Below are positions 16,118 through 24,418 of a stretch of 64,000 nt of DNA, piece after piece. Positions within the stretch are counted from its first letter, which is position 1. Each line of letters starts with the position of its first letter. The position numbers and the translations under genes are program-made. Under the pieces are notes generated by a model, which did not search any database, was not told the DNA's origin, and saw nothing but the letters and a program-made list of their open reading frames with translations. Source of the DNA: Nocardia alba NBRC 108234 (GTDB lineage: Bacteria; Actinomycetota; Actinomycetes; Mycobacteriales; Mycobacteriaceae); NCBI RefSeq assembly GCF_001612665.1, contig NZ_BDAX01000035.1, forward strand, positions 1 through 64,000. Direction: 5' to 3'.

Positions 16118-16765
16118 CTACGCCACCTTCAGTTCCGCGCGCAGCTTGTTGAGCGCGCGGTGCTGCATCACCCGGACGACGCCCGGGCTGGTGCCAATGG
16201 CCTCGGCGGTCTGGGCCGCGCTCCAGCCGAGCACGATGCGCATGTGCAGAACCTCACGGTGATTCGGCGCGAGCACCTTCATCAGTTCAAGGGTGGCGGC
16301 GCGACGTTCGAAAGCGAGCACCCACTCCTCCGGGCCCGCCGAGGTACTGGCGGTGTCGGGCAGTTCGGCCGTCGGGTAGGCGGTGTGCATGCCGCGACGG
16401 AACGCGTCGGAGACCTTGTTGGCGGCGATGCCGTAGACGAAGGCCAGGAACGACTTACCCTGATCGCGGTAGCGCGGGATGGCGGTGACCGTGGCGATCA
16501 GCACCTCCTGGGTGACATCGTCGGCGGTGACGGTGAGGTGTCCGGTGGCGCCCATCCGAGCCGAGCAGTACCGCCGGACCACGGGGTGCACCAGACGCAG
16601 GATGTCGGCGACGGCCTCGCGGTCACCGCGGGCGGCAGGCCCGATCAACGCGTCGAGTTCGGCGCCGATGCGCTTGCTCTCCGACAGCGCGGGCGCCGGG
16701 GTCTTGGCGGCGGCGCGGCGTGCGGTGGTGGCCGGTCGCTCATTTCGGTGCTCGGTTGCCATCAT
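16118..16765 (-). CDS. ECF sigma factor, SigD/ShbA-like
   Basis: 215 aa. Region 2 is complete (AVADILRLVHPVVRRYCSAR, then TADDVTQEVLIATVTAIPRYRDQGKSFLAFVYGIAANKVSDAFRR) and region 4 follows (VLAPNHREVLHMRIVLGWSAAQTAEAIGTSPGVVRVMQHRALNKLR). The wording of region 2 closely resembles mycobacterial SigD and streptomycete ShbA. An Ala/Lys/Arg-rich N-terminal extension precedes region 2. No anti-sigma gene is adjacent. GAGAGG sits 10 nt before the chosen ATG; the second ATG at 16762 is an alternative. Located between ceoC and the DUF3159 gene, close to sigA, unlike mycobacterial sigD which lies elsewhere. Confidence 0.87.
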   Translation of the reverse strand: MMATEHRNERPATTARRAAAKTPAPALSESKRIGAELDALIGPAARGDREAVADILRLVHPVVRRYCSARMGATGHLTVTADDVTQEVLIATVTAIPRYRDQGKSFLAFVYGIAANKVSDAFRRGMHTAYPTAELPDTASTSAGPEEWVLAFERRAATLELMKVLAPNHREVLHMRIVLGWSAAQTAEAIGTSPGVVRVMQHRALNKLRAELKVA

Positions 16766-16888
16766 GGTCGCCGGTCCTCTCACGATCATCGCGTATTTCC
16801 TACGCATTGATCGTGCGACGAACCGGCCGTCGCGACCAGATACCCCAGGGTGGGTACTTACCCACCTCCGGCGGAGGCACTGCCCACC

Positions 16889-17626
16889 CTACGAGGGCGC
16901 GGGTTCCGTTCCGGCGCCGGACTTCTCGGCGGGCAGATGTCCGGCGCGGCGCACCGCCCACACGGTGACCACCAGCGCGAGGGCGGTGAGCGGCCAGCCC
17001 ATGCCGATCCGTGCCACGGCCAGCCAGGTGGTGTGGTCGGTGTCGTAGAGCTGGGACTGCACCAGGTAGCGGGCGCCGAACACGACCACCCAGACGCCGG
17101 TGGCCAGGTCGTAGAGCTTGCGGATGCGCTTGTCGGTACGCCAGCGGTGGCCGTGACCGTTGAGCGCACCCCAGATCACCCCGACCAGCGGTCTGCGCAG
17201 CAGGATCGACACCGCGAACACACCCGCGTACACCAGGCTGGTGTAGATGCCGAACAGGAAGAAGCCCTTGGCCTCCCCCACCCGCTGGGCGATGAGCGCG
17301 CACAGGCCGACGCCGAGGAAGCCGGAGACCGCGGGCTGGATGGGGCTGCGCTGCACCAGCCGCCAGATCAGGATGGCGGCGGCGACGCCGAGGGCGGCCC
17401 AGATGGCCACGGTGAGGCCCGCGAAGGTGTTCACCGGGACGAAGACCAGTACGGGAAGGGTGGAGTAGATCAGGCCGCTGAAACCGCCGAGCTGCTCGAG
17501 CAAGGTCTGTTCGGCCTTGCCGACCTCGGTATCGATCTCCGGGTCCACCCGGTCATCGGTGACCACGGGCAACGCCACGGTGGCTTCGGGGTCCGCGGCA
17601 GTGCGGTACTCGTTGCTGGAGGGCAT
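16889..17626 (-). CDS. DUF3159 membrane protein
   Basis: 245 aa with six hydrophobic segments between residues ~50 and 230 (GLIYSTLPVLVFVPVN, AIWAALGVAAAILIW, FLGVGLCALIA, YTSLVYAGVFAVSIL, GVWVVVFGARYLV, ALALVVTVWAV). The FSGLIYSTLPVLVFV opening and the HRWRTDK/RARYLVQ-type segments are typical of DUF3159. Function unknown. The start lies 3 nt after the stop of the OB-fold gene, so they are co-transcribed and probably co-translated; the pairing is conserved in mycobacteria (Rv2693c/Rv2694c by position). Confidence 0.88.
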   Translation of the reverse strand: MPSSNEYRTAADPEATVALPVVTDDRVDPEIDTEVGKAEQTLLEQLGGFSGLIYSTLPVLVFVPVNTFAGLTVAIWAALGVAAAILIWRLVQRSPIQPAVSGFLGVGLCALIAQRVGEAKGFFLFGIYTSLVYAGVFAVSILLRRPLVGVIWGALNGHGHRWRTDKRIRKLYDLATGVWVVVFGARYLVQSQLYDTDHTTWLAVARIGMGWPLTALALVVTVWAVRRAGHLPAEKSGAGTEPAPS

Positions 17627-17629
17627 ACG

Positions 17630-18037
17630 TCAGCTGTTCCCGCGCAATTCGTAGTAGGGGTTGAAGATCACTTTGCGGCCGTCGCGGTCGCCGACGCGAC
17701 CACGGACCAGAATGCGCCTGCCCGGTTCGATACCGGGAATGCGCCTTCGCCCGATCCACACCAGGGTGATGGCATCGGTGCCGTCGAAGAACTCGGCCTG
17801 CACGGTAGCGCCCGCCGCCTTGGGACACGCCTCGACACTGCGGAGTCTGCCCAGAATCGTCGCCTCTTCGCCGCGACAACAATCCTTGGCCCGCCGGGCA
17901 CCGGACGCATCGGCCGTCTCGGCTAATTCCTCGGCGTCGAGCTGGTCGATATCGGCGGTGAGACGACGACCGAGTCGACGAAAATATCCCGAGTCCGGAC
18001 CCGATCCCGACTTGTGTCCGCCCGTGGATGACGACAT
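17630..18037 (-). CDS. OB-fold nucleic-acid-binding domain protein
   Basis: 135 aa. Residues ~55-130 fit an OB fold (EEATILGRLRSVEACPKAAGATVQAEFFDGTDAITLVWIGRRRIPGIEPGRRILVRGRVGDRDGRKVIFNPYYEL), as in RecG wedge/aspartyl-tRNA synthetase-type domains. Presumably binds nucleic acid; no catalytic domain. GGGAGAAG precedes the ATG by about 6 nt. First gene of a two-gene operon with the DUF3159 membrane protein, and divergent from the following hydrolase gene with overlapping 5-prime regions. Confidence 0.85.
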   Translation of the reverse strand: MSSSTGGHKSGSGPDSGYFRRLGRRLTADIDQLDAEELAETADASGARRAKDCCRGEEATILGRLRSVEACPKAAGATVQAEFFDGTDAITLVWIGRRRIPGIEPGRRILVRGRVGDRDGRKVIFNPYYELRGNS

Positions 18038-18099
18038 GTCACGCTTCTCCCGCTAGTTGGCCGTACAACGCCACTGTAGATGGGCAAACGCCCGGCCGC

Positions 18100-18105
18100 T
18101 ACGCT
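18100..18105 (+). promoter_or_regulatory. -10 hexamer TACGCT, leaderless hydrolase mRNA
   Basis: TACGCT ends exactly 6 nt before GTG 18112, implying a leaderless transcript. No strong -35. Confidence 0.45.
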
Positions 18106-18111
18106 CGGTCG

Positions 18112-18876
18112 GTGTTGCGCACCCCACCCCAGGTCACCGTGGTCGCCCTGCCGGGGACCGGCTCCGACGCCGATTTCGCGGCCCGCGCGTTCGGGCCCGC
18201 CGCCCGCGCGCGCGGACTCGCCTTCCACGCCGTCGAACCGGACCCACAGGCCGTGATCGCGAGCTGTACAGCGGCGTTGAACGCCGCCGCCGCGCGCGGT
18301 CCGGTCCTGGCCGCAGGCATCTCCCTCGGCGCCGCGATCGCACTCGGCTGGGCAGCCGAGCACCGCACCGCGGTGGTCGGTGTCATCACAGCATTACCCG
18401 CCTGGACGGGTGCCGAAACCGCCGCGTGCCCGGCCGCGGCGAGCGCCGCGGTTACCGCCGAGCAACTGCGAGCGGACGGTTTGGAGGCGGTGATCGAGCG
18501 GATGCGCGCCTCGAGTCCGCCATGGCTGGCCGACGCGCTGACCCAGTCGTGGCGCGGGCAGTGGCCGCATCTGCCCGCGGCCCTGGACGAGGCCGCCGGA
18601 TACGCGTGGCCGTCGCAAGCGGAACTGGCCGCCACCGACGTTCCGGTGGCGGTGGTCGGCGCGATCGACGACCCGATCCACCCGATCGCGGTCGCCGAGG
18701 AATGGGCGGCAACTCTGCCGTCGGCCCGACTGCACCGGGTGACACTCACCGAGCTCGGCGCCGACCCCGCAATACTCGGACATGCCGGATTCGCGGAGTT
18801 GAGCGCGTTGCTAGCGGCGACCACACAGGCAACGAACAGCCTTGCCGGACAACCGATTTCGCAAGTACACGGGTAA
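18112..18876 (+). CDS. Alpha/beta hydrolase-like protein
   Basis: 254 aa. Alpha/beta hydrolase fold: TVVALPGTGSDADFAARAF near the oxyanion hole, nucleophile elbow GISLGAA (Ser in G-x-S-x-G), and a late IDDPIHP segment carrying a likely acid Asp and a downstream His (LGHAGF). Substrate unknown. GTG 18112 is chosen from the -10 box 6 nt upstream and because the fold begins there; the frame extends back to 18028 inside the OB-fold gene but that part is unlikely to be translated. Position matches mycobacterial Rv2695. Confidence 0.8.
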   Translation: MLRTPPQVTVVALPGTGSDADFAARAFGPAARARGLAFHAVEPDPQAVIASCTAALNAAAARGPVLAAGISLGAAIALGWAAEHRTAVVGVITALPAWTGAETAACPAAASAAVTAEQLRADGLEAVIERMRASSPPWLADALTQSWRGQWPHLPAALDEAAGYAWPSQAELAATDVPVAVVGAIDDPIHPIAVAEEWAATLPSARLHRVTLTELGADPAILGHAGFAELSALLAATTQATNSLAGQPISQVHG

Positions 18877-18880
18877 CTCG

Positions 18881-18921
18881 CCGGGCCCCGACACCGGACC
18901 CACCTCGAACCGCGGGCCCGG
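18881..18921. terminator. Possible terminator between convergent genes
   Basis: Inverted repeat CCGGGCCC / GGGCCCGG (8 bp, 25-nt loop) in the gap between the hydrolase and DUF3710 stops. Weak because of the long loop. Confidence 0.35.
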
Positions 18922-18977
18922 CCACCAGCGAAACCGCCTCCCCACGACCGGCAGAAGTCGCGGAGAGGCGGACGAGC

Positions 18978-19877
18978 CTAGTTCAGGCCGAGTTGCTGCA
19001 TGGCCGAACCGTCCGCGCCGCGCCGCGGCTCGTCCGGCAGCTTCGGCGGCAACGCCGAGGGCGGCGGGGCGGCCGCCGCGGCGGCCTGCGCCTCCAGCGC
19101 GTCCTGCTGGGCCTGGACCTGCTGCTGGTGGGCCGCGGCCAGCTGTTCGGCGAGTTCCTGGGGCAGAACCACCGGAAGCGGGTCGCGCACGGGCAGCGGG
19201 TCGGTGCCGCGGCGCACCACGGCGTCGGCGAGGACGGCCCGCGCGGCGGTGATCAGCGGGCTGCGGTCGTCGACCGCGCCCTTGGGACCCGCGGCGACCA
19301 GCCGGATCATCCAGCGCGGGCCGTCGACGCCGATGAAGCGCAGATCGGCGCCCTCGGTGATCGCCTTGACCTCACGGCCCCACGGGCCCTTCTCGACGGC
19401 CACGCTCGCGCCGTCACCACGCAGCGACTCCGCCAGATCCGCGGCGACCGTGCGCCACTGACCCGCCGACTTGGGCGCCGCGTAGGCGGCGACGGTGAGC
19501 CTGCCGTGCTCGGTGGCCAGGTGCACCGCCTGCGGCGTGCCGTCGGGACTCATCTCCACCTGCAACTGCCCGCCCTGCGGAACCGGGATGAGCACCGAAC
19601 CCAGGTCGAGGCGCCGCGCGATGGCCTCGTCGGAGACCTCGCTGATGTCGTACGGGCCGGCGGCCGCATCGGGGGCATGGTCGAAATTGCCGTAGATGCG
19701 CTCGTCGGTCGGCGCGTCGTCGAAGTCGAGGCGCGCGAAGTCGGGGCGCTGGAACTCGTCGGTGTCGTAGTCGTCGGAGTCGGCGTCCAGGTCGTAGTCC
19801 GCCTCGTCGTACTCGACCTCGTCGTATTCGACGTAGTCGTCCTCGCGCGCGCGCTTCTTCTTACCGAACAGACCCAT
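18978..19877 (-). CDS. DUF3710 protein
   Basis: 299 aa cytosolic protein. Begins MGLFGKKKRA, then a very acidic Asp/Glu/Tyr stretch (residues ~10-60), the DUF3710 core (residues ~75-240: RLDLGSVLIPVPQGGQLQVEMSPDG ... WGREVKAI ... GPRWMIRLV) and an Ala/Gln/Pro-rich tail. Function unknown. Its ATG overlaps the dut stop (TGATG), so it is translationally coupled to dUTPase, a pairing conserved in mycobacteria (Rv2696c-Rv2697c). Confidence 0.88.
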   Translation of the reverse strand: MGLFGKKKRAREDDYVEYDEVEYDEADYDLDADSDDYDTDEFQRPDFARLDFDDAPTDERIYGNFDHAPDAAAGPYDISEVSDEAIARRLDLGSVLIPVPQGGQLQVEMSPDGTPQAVHLATEHGRLTVAAYAAPKSAGQWRTVAADLAESLRGDGASVAVEKGPWGREVKAITEGADLRFIGVDGPRWMIRLVAAGPKGAVDDRSPLITAARAVLADAVVRRGTDPLPVRDPLPVVLPQELAEQLAAAHQQQVQAQQDALEAQAAAAAAPPPSALPPKLPDEPRRGADGSAMQQLGLN

Positions 19878-20347
19878 CACGCCTCCTTGTCGGCCAGGCT
19901 GGCATGCCCGCCGCTCGACCCGTACCCGCCGGTGCCACGGGCGGTGTCGTCGAGATCGTCGACCTCGGCGAAATCGACCAGCTCGACCCGCTGCACCAGC
20001 AACTGCGCGACACGGTCGCCGCGACGCAATTCGATGGCGGTACGTGGGTCGTGATTGATCAGGCACACCTTGATCTCACCGCGATAGCCCGCATCGACCG
20101 TGCCCGGCGTGTTGACCACCGACAGACCCGCCTTCGCGGCCAAGCCGGACCGGGGGTGGATCAAGCCGACCGTGCCCATCGGCAACGCGATCGCGATCCC
20201 GGTACCGACCAGCACCCGCTCGCCCGGTTCGATGATCACATCCTCGGTGGTACAGAGGTCGACGCCCGCGTCACCCGGATGGGCACGCGTCGGCACAGGG
20301 ATGCCGGGATCGAGCCGCCGCAGCGGAATCGGTGCAAGTGCGTTCAC
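19877..20347 (-). CDS. dut: dUTP diphosphatase
   Basis: 156 aa, usual for trimeric dUTPase, which hydrolyses dUTP to dUMP and PPi, limiting uracil in DNA and feeding dTMP synthesis. All five motifs are seen: HPGDAGVDL (I), HPRSGLAAKAG (II/III), NTPGTVDAGYRGEI (III), RRGDRVAQLLV (IV) and a C-terminal RGTGGYGSSGGH (V), the flexible P-loop-like arm. GTG 20347 is the start; a -10-like TAGTCT lies 8 nt upstream. Coupled to the DUF3710 gene. Confidence 0.95.
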   Translation of the reverse strand: MNALAPIPLRRLDPGIPVPTRAHPGDAGVDLCTTEDVIIEPGERVLVGTGIAIALPMGTVGLIHPRSGLAAKAGLSVVNTPGTVDAGYRGEIKVCLINHDPRTAIELRRGDRVAQLLVQRVELVDFAEVDDLDDTARGTGGYGSSGGHASLADKEA

Positions 20348-20407
20348 ATCGGTCGAGACTACGCGGTCGAGGCCGGACCTTCTCGTCGCAGCCCTGGTGC
20401 GGTGACC

Positions 20408-20413
20408 TAGTGT
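20408..20413 (+). promoter_or_regulatory. -10 hexamer TAGTGT, leaderless DUF3093 mRNA
   Basis: TAGTGT ends exactly 6 nt before GTG 20420. Divergent from the dut promoter about 60 bp away. Confidence 0.45.
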
Positions 20414-20419
20414 TGAGGG

Positions 20420-20956
20420 GTGCCCGACCAGCCCCATTCCCCGACGACCGCGCCTACCGACACCGACCACCCCGCGCCGAGCGCGCAGGGTCCCTCGCCC
20501 TACTCCGAGCGCCTGTGGGTGCCGCTGTGGTGGTGGGCGATCGGCTTCGGAATCGCGGGACTGCTCGCGGCCGAGATCCACATGGGCGCGCCGGGGTTGC
20601 GGGCGTGGCTGCCGTATGTGTTGATGGCGCCGGTCCCGGTCTGGATTCTGTTGTGGATGAGCAGGCATCGTCTCGATGTCACCGTGTCGGACGACGGCAC
20701 AGCGGAACTGCGCGTCGACCGTGCCCACCTACCGGTGAGCTTCGTCGCGCGCGCCACGTCGGTCGCGCCGACGGCGAAGAGCGCGGCCCTGGGCCGACAA
20801 CTCGACCCCGCCGCCTATGTGCAACATCGGGCCTGGATCGGTCCGATGGCATTGCTGGTACTCGACGATCCGGACGACCCGACGCCGTACTGGTTGGTCA
20901 GTACGCGACGGCCGGACCTGGTCTTGGCCGCGCTCGGACTCCCGAGCGCGGGCTGA
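20420..20956 (+). CDS. DUF3093 membrane protein
   Basis: 178 aa. Two adjacent hydrophobic segments (WWWAIGFGIAGLLAAEI; LPYVLMAPVPVWILLWM) form a helical hairpin after a Pro/Thr-rich N-terminus; the rest (LDVTVSDDGTAELRVDRAHLPVSFV ... PYWLVSTRRPDLVLAAL) is a small cytosolic beta-rich domain of the PH-like DUF3093 type. Function unknown. Leaderless GTG start supported by the -10 box. Position matches Rv2698. Confidence 0.87.
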   Translation: MPDQPHSPTTAPTDTDHPAPSAQGPSPYSERLWVPLWWWAIGFGIAGLLAAEIHMGAPGLRAWLPYVLMAPVPVWILLWMSRHRLDVTVSDDGTAELRVDRAHLPVSFVARATSVAPTAKSAALGRQLDPAAYVQHRAWIGPMALLVLDDPDDPTPYWLVSTRRPDLVLAALGLPSAG

Positions 20957-20985
20957 CCCTTCCTCGCTGATCCCTACGGATCAGT

Positions 20986-21030
20986 GTGCGCGAGCCCGTG
21001 CGGGTCGATGACCGCACGGTGGGCGCGCAC
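20986..21030. terminator. Bidirectional terminator hairpin
   Basis: Two-part stem in the convergent gap: GTGCGCG/CGCGCAC (20986-20992 with 21024-21030) and CCGTGCGG/CCGCACGG (20996-21003 with 21012-21019), separated by a small internal loop, 8-nt apical loop. No U-tract. Confidence 0.6.
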
Positions 21031-21039
21031 CGCCTGCTT

Positions 21040-21342
21040 CTAGAGCGCGCAATCCATGCAGATGAGCTGTCCACCCTTCTCGGTGGCCAGTCGGCTGCGG
21101 TGATGCACGAGGAAACAGCTCGAGCAGGTGAACTCGTCCGCCTGCTTCGGGACCACCCGAACGCTGAGTACCTCGTCGGACAAGTCCGCGCCGGGAAGCT
21201 CGAACGATTCCGCTGTATCGGATTCGTCGATGTCCACGACGGCGGACTGCGCCTCGTTGCGGCGGGCCTTCAGCTCCTCGAGCGAATCCTCCGACACCTC
21301 GTCGGATTCGGTGCGCCGCGGTGCGTCATAGTCGGTTGCCAT
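21040..21342 (-). CDS. DUF4193 zinc-ribbon-like protein
   Basis: 100 aa acidic protein, DUF4193. Two cysteine pairs, CSSC and CMDC, at residues ~73-76 and ~95-98, probably bind one zinc ion; FLVHHRSRLA lies between. N-terminus MATDYDAPR with a run of Glu/Asp is family-typical. Mycobacterial Rv2699c is the positional match; related proteins are highly expressed and of unknown role. GGGGAAG precedes the ATG. A TATACG -10-like box lies about 25 nt upstream of the ribosome site on the minus strand. Confidence 0.9.
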   Translation of the reverse strand: MATDYDAPRRTESDEVSEDSLEELKARRNEAQSAVVDIDESDTAESFELPGADLSDEVLSVRVVPKQADEFTCSSCFLVHHRSRLATEKGGQLICMDCAL

Positions 21343-21717
21343 GTCGTCTTCCCCTCAGTCCTTACTCCGTATATCCCGGATCAGTCGATTGCCGTAACCC
21401 TGCAGGGTTCCGGCGTTCGTACCGCCCCGCCGGTGGTGCACCTCACACGTGCACCGGTCGTCTATCAGGTTCGATCGGTGAGCGATCTACTCCGACAGCG
21501 TTCGGTAAACGCAGGACATGCCCTTGTTGTTCCCGCGACCGACCACCGTTTCACCGGTAAATATTCGATCTGGGCGGCCAGACAATAGCGGACCGATGAG
21601 CGAAAGTCGCAATCACACCCACGCCGAGCCGAAACCGACGACGAATCGTCACCTGCCGGGAAACTCGCGGAGACCTCCCCGACTCGCGGACCGCCGCGGG
21701 ACTCGTAGAGTGAGCGC
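21343..21717. other. Divergent intergenic region (DUF4193 / cei)
   Basis: About 375 bp between two divergent genes. Seen: a -10-like TATACG with an upstream TTACGG (18-bp spacing) on the minus strand for the DUF4193 gene, an inverted repeat GGTGCAC/GTGCACC at 21435-21455 (7-nt loop) that could be a regulator site, and the -10 box of cei at 21706. No further gene seen. Confidence 0.45.
21706..21711 (+). promoter_or_regulatory. -10 hexamer TAGAGT, leaderless cei mRNA
   Basis: TAGAGT ends exactly 6 nt before GTG 21718, the same geometry as three other genes nearby. Confidence 0.5.
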
Positions 21718-22401
21718 GTGGTTTCACTGATCACCGAAGGTAGCGCGACTGATCGCGACGGCAAACCCTTTCCGCGGCGGCGGCCCGAGCTCTGGCTCGC
21801 GCTCGTCCTCGTGCTGGCTCTGGTGAGCCTGTTCGTCTGGATCACGGCGTTCCGAACCCGTGACGACAGCAACGAACCGATGGCGTGCAACGCGCCGAGC
21901 ACACCGACGGCGACCAGCGCGCCACAGCCCGCGGCCCTCGGTACCCGGGTGGGCCAGACGCGACTCGCGGAGGTCGACCCGGCGGCCCTGTCGGAGTCGC
22001 GCGTGCGGGTGTTCAACGCCAACGGCAAGAGCGGCCAGGCTGGCAACATCGCCTCGGCACTGGCCGACCTCGGCTTCGCCGGCGCGCCGGGGACACAGGT
22101 CGGTAACGATCCGGTCTACGTCAGCGGCGACCTCACCTGCGCCGGGCAGATCAGGTTCGGCGTGAACGGTCGACCGGCCGCCGCCTCGGTGCAGCTGATC
22201 GCGCCCTGCGCCGAGCTGATCGAGGATCCGCGCACCGACGACACTGTCGATCTGGTCCTCGGACAAGCCTTCGGCGAATCGCTGCGCCCCGGCGCCGACG
22301 CCGAGGCCGTGCTCCGGTCGCTGAAGAACCTGGCCCCCGGCGCGAGTTCGTCGTCGATCGACCCGGATCTCCTCGACGCCGCGCGCGAAGTCAAGTGCTG
22401 A
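21718..22401 (+). CDS. cei: Envelope integrity protein Cei (LytR C-terminal domain)
   Basis: 227 aa. One transmembrane helix (residues ~24-43, LWLALVLVLALVSLFVWITAF) anchors a periplasmic domain. The VRVFNANGKSGQAGNIASALADLGF segment is the LytR_C fold repeated here with a second copy-like half (IRFGVNGRPAAASVQLIAPCAELIED). Three cysteines in the exported part (C58, C141, C162) plus the terminal one may form disulfides. Mycobacterial Rv2700 (Cei) is the positional match; it is reported to support envelope integrity. Leaderless GTG start. Confidence 0.88.
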   Translation: MVSLITEGSATDRDGKPFPRRRPELWLALVLVLALVSLFVWITAFRTRDDSNEPMACNAPSTPTATSAPQPAALGTRVGQTRLAEVDPAALSESRVRVFNANGKSGQAGNIASALADLGFAGAPGTQVGNDPVYVSGDLTCAGQIRFGVNGRPAAASVQLIAPCAELIEDPRTDDTVDLVLGQAFGESLRPGADAEAVLRSLKNLAPGASSSSIDPDLLDAAREVKC

Positions 22402-22405
22402 GGAT

Positions 22406-23305
22406 CTAGTCCGGTAGCGCCGTCGGCGCGCCGACCCGGTCGAGCAGATCGGTGAGGTCGGCGGCGATGCCGGGAGCCGCGACGACCGTCAGTTCGCCCG
22501 CGGCGCCGCCGACGGTGACCGGGGGAACGCGCACGACGGCACCCGCTTCGGCGGCGATGAGAGCGCCCGCGGCCCAGTCCCAGGCGTTGAGGCCGTGCTC
22601 GTAGTAGGCCTCCAGCCTGCCCGAGGCGACATGGCACAGATCCATGGCCGCGGCGCCGAGGCGGCGGATGTCGCGGATCCTGGGCAGAATCTCGGTGAGC
22701 AGCTGGGCCTGGCGGGCGCGACGCGCGCTGCCATAGGCGAAGCCGGTGGCTACCAGGGCCACCGAGAGCGAATCCTCACGACTGCAGCGCAGTGTCACCC
22801 GGGTCCCGTCCGGTCGCACAGCGTGCGATCCAGCGCCCAGTGCGGCGCTGTAGGTGGTCGCGGCGGCGACGTCGACCACCGCGCCCGCCACGGGCTCGCC
22901 ATCGACCACCGCGCCCACCGAGACGGCGTAGCCGGGCAGCCCGTAGAGGAAGTTCACGGTGCCGTCGATCGGGTCGACGACCCACGTGACCGCGCCCGGC
23001 GCGGTGGCGCCCACATCGCCGCCGCCCTCCTCCCCCAGAATCGCGTCGTCGGGCCTGCGCTCGGCAAGCAGCCCTCGGATCAGCTGCTCGGATTCGGTGT
23101 CGACGACCGTGACCGGATCGGTGATGTGTCCCTTGGTGGCCACCGCGCCCGCGACGGGTCCGTCGTCGGCGAACACCTCGGGCCTGCGGGCGCGCACATG
23201 CGCGGCGGCCGCTTCGGCGAGCTCGACGGCGAGGCGCCGCAACTGCTCGTAATCGGCGGATGTGGCGGGGGCAGTGACAGTCTCGGGCTCGGTGTATTCG
23301 GGCAC
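22406..23305 (-). CDS. suhB: Inositol monophosphatase SuhB
   Basis: 299 aa. Mg2+-dependent phosphatase converting inositol 1-phosphate to myo-inositol, feeding phosphatidylinositol, mycothiol and mannoside synthesis. Motifs: GEEGGGD (metal-binding Glu pair), WVVDPIDGTVNFLYGLPGYAVSVG (DPIDGT motif), and NAWDWAAGALIAAEAGA (second metal motif). The start is a GTG at 23305 (VPEYTEPETV). Converges tail-to-tail with cei, 4 bp between stops, and is divergent from ppgK. Confidence 0.94.
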   Translation of the reverse strand: MPEYTEPETVTAPATSADYEQLRRLAVELAEAAAAHVRARRPEVFADDGPVAGAVATKGHITDPVTVVDTESEQLIRGLLAERRPDDAILGEEGGGDVGATAPGAVTWVVDPIDGTVNFLYGLPGYAVSVGAVVDGEPVAGAVVDVAAATTYSAALGAGSHAVRPDGTRVTLRCSREDSLSVALVATGFAYGSARRARQAQLLTEILPRIRDIRRLGAAAMDLCHVASGRLEAYYEHGLNAWDWAAGALIAAEAGAVVRVPPVTVGGAAGELTVVAAPGIAADLTDLLDRVGAPTALPD

Positions 23306-23413
23306 CCACCCATCGCATCACATGTCGTGGCTCGTCGCGCGCGTGGTGACTACCGCTACTCTTCTCCCTGGTGTCTGCCAGGCACATCGACCACGTCAGC
23401 AAGGGGTTGAATC

Positions 23414-24172
23414 ATGTCCACTCGGGGGCACGCATTCGGTATCGATATCGGCGGCAGCGGTGTGAAGGGCGCCGAGGTCGATCTGGCCACCGGCCTGCTC
23501 ACCCATGACCGCATCAAGATCGCGACACCGCAGCCGTCGACGCCCGCAGCCGTCGCCGGGGCGGTCGCCGAACTGGTCGCGCAGGCGGGATGGGAAGGTC
23601 CGGTCGGCATCACCATGCCGTGTGTGGTGCTCGACGGCCACACCAGAACCGCGGCCAACATCGACCAGGCATGGATCGGCACCGACGCCCACGCGTTGTT
23701 CGCGAAGGCGCTGGGCGGGCGCGATGTCACCGTGCTCAACGACGCCGACGCGGCGGGCCTGGCCGAGGACTCCTACGGCACCGCGCGCGACCTCGACGGG
23801 CTGACCCTGCTGCTCACCTTCGGCACCGGTATCGGCTCCGCGCTGCTCTACAACGGCGTGCTGGTGCCCAACTCCGAGCTCGGCCATCTCAAGATCGAGG
23901 GCGTCGACGCCGAGGATCTGGCAGCGGCCTCGGTCAAGGACAACGAGGACCTCACCTACCCGGAGTGGGCGCAGCGGGTGAGTCGCGTGTTGCGACACAT
24001 CGAGGATCTGTTCTGGCCGAAGGTGATCGTGGCGGGCGGCGGCATCAGCCGTGATCACGAACAGTGGATTCCCCTGCTCACCAACCGAACTCCCGTGATT
24101 CCGGCCGTATTGAAGAACACCGCGGGTATCGTCGGCGCGGCGATGGCCATCGACGCGGGCCTCGCGCCGTAG
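23414..24172 (+). CDS. ppgK: Polyphosphate glucokinase
   Basis: 252 aa ROK-like kinase that phosphorylates glucose with polyphosphate (or ATP) to glucose 6-phosphate. Seen: phosphate-1 motif GIDIGGSGVKG, catalytic NDADAAGLAE, LLLTFGTGIGSALLYNGVLVPNSELGH, and late GGGIS adenosine/polyphosphate segment. AAGGGG precedes the ATG by 7 nt; a TACTCT -10-like box at 23357 lies upstream. Independent transcription unit between suhB and sigA. Confidence 0.95.
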   Translation: MSTRGHAFGIDIGGSGVKGAEVDLATGLLTHDRIKIATPQPSTPAAVAGAVAELVAQAGWEGPVGITMPCVVLDGHTRTAANIDQAWIGTDAHALFAKALGGRDVTVLNDADAAGLAEDSYGTARDLDGLTLLLTFGTGIGSALLYNGVLVPNSELGHLKIEGVDAEDLAAASVKDNEDLTYPEWAQRVSRVLRHIEDLFWPKVIVAGGGISRDHEQWIPLLTNRTPVIPAVLKNTAGIVGAAMAIDAGLAP

Positions 24173-24236
24173 TCCGGCGCGGCGGGCGACGCAACGCCTG
24201 GGTGGCATCGTGCCATGAGTACCCTGGTTGGATCGT

Positions 24237-24242
24237 TACAAT
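24237..24242 (+). promoter_or_regulatory. Candidate -10 box of sigA (TACAAT)
   Basis: TACAAT is the best -10 hexamer in the 246-bp gap upstream of sigA; the -35 region is poor. It would give a ~170-nt 5-prime UTR before GTG 24419. Confidence 0.35.
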
Positions 24243-24418
24243 GGAACACGTCCGGCGGTGAGCCGGTGAAACCTTCCGGCTGCGGCCGGTCGCGAGAAGG
24301 TCGGTGAACCAGCGCCGACTTCACCCGGCCGCCGCATCGCCGGTGCAACCCGACCGACCGCTCCGCCGGAAAACCACTCTGGCGTGACGCCGCACGAGAC
24401 CGTCACGAAAGGGCGTAC

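Noticed and set aside
18057..20054. 665-codon plus-strand frame across several genes
   Set aside because: Overlaps the hydrolase in another frame and the DUF3710 and dut genes antisense; no motif.
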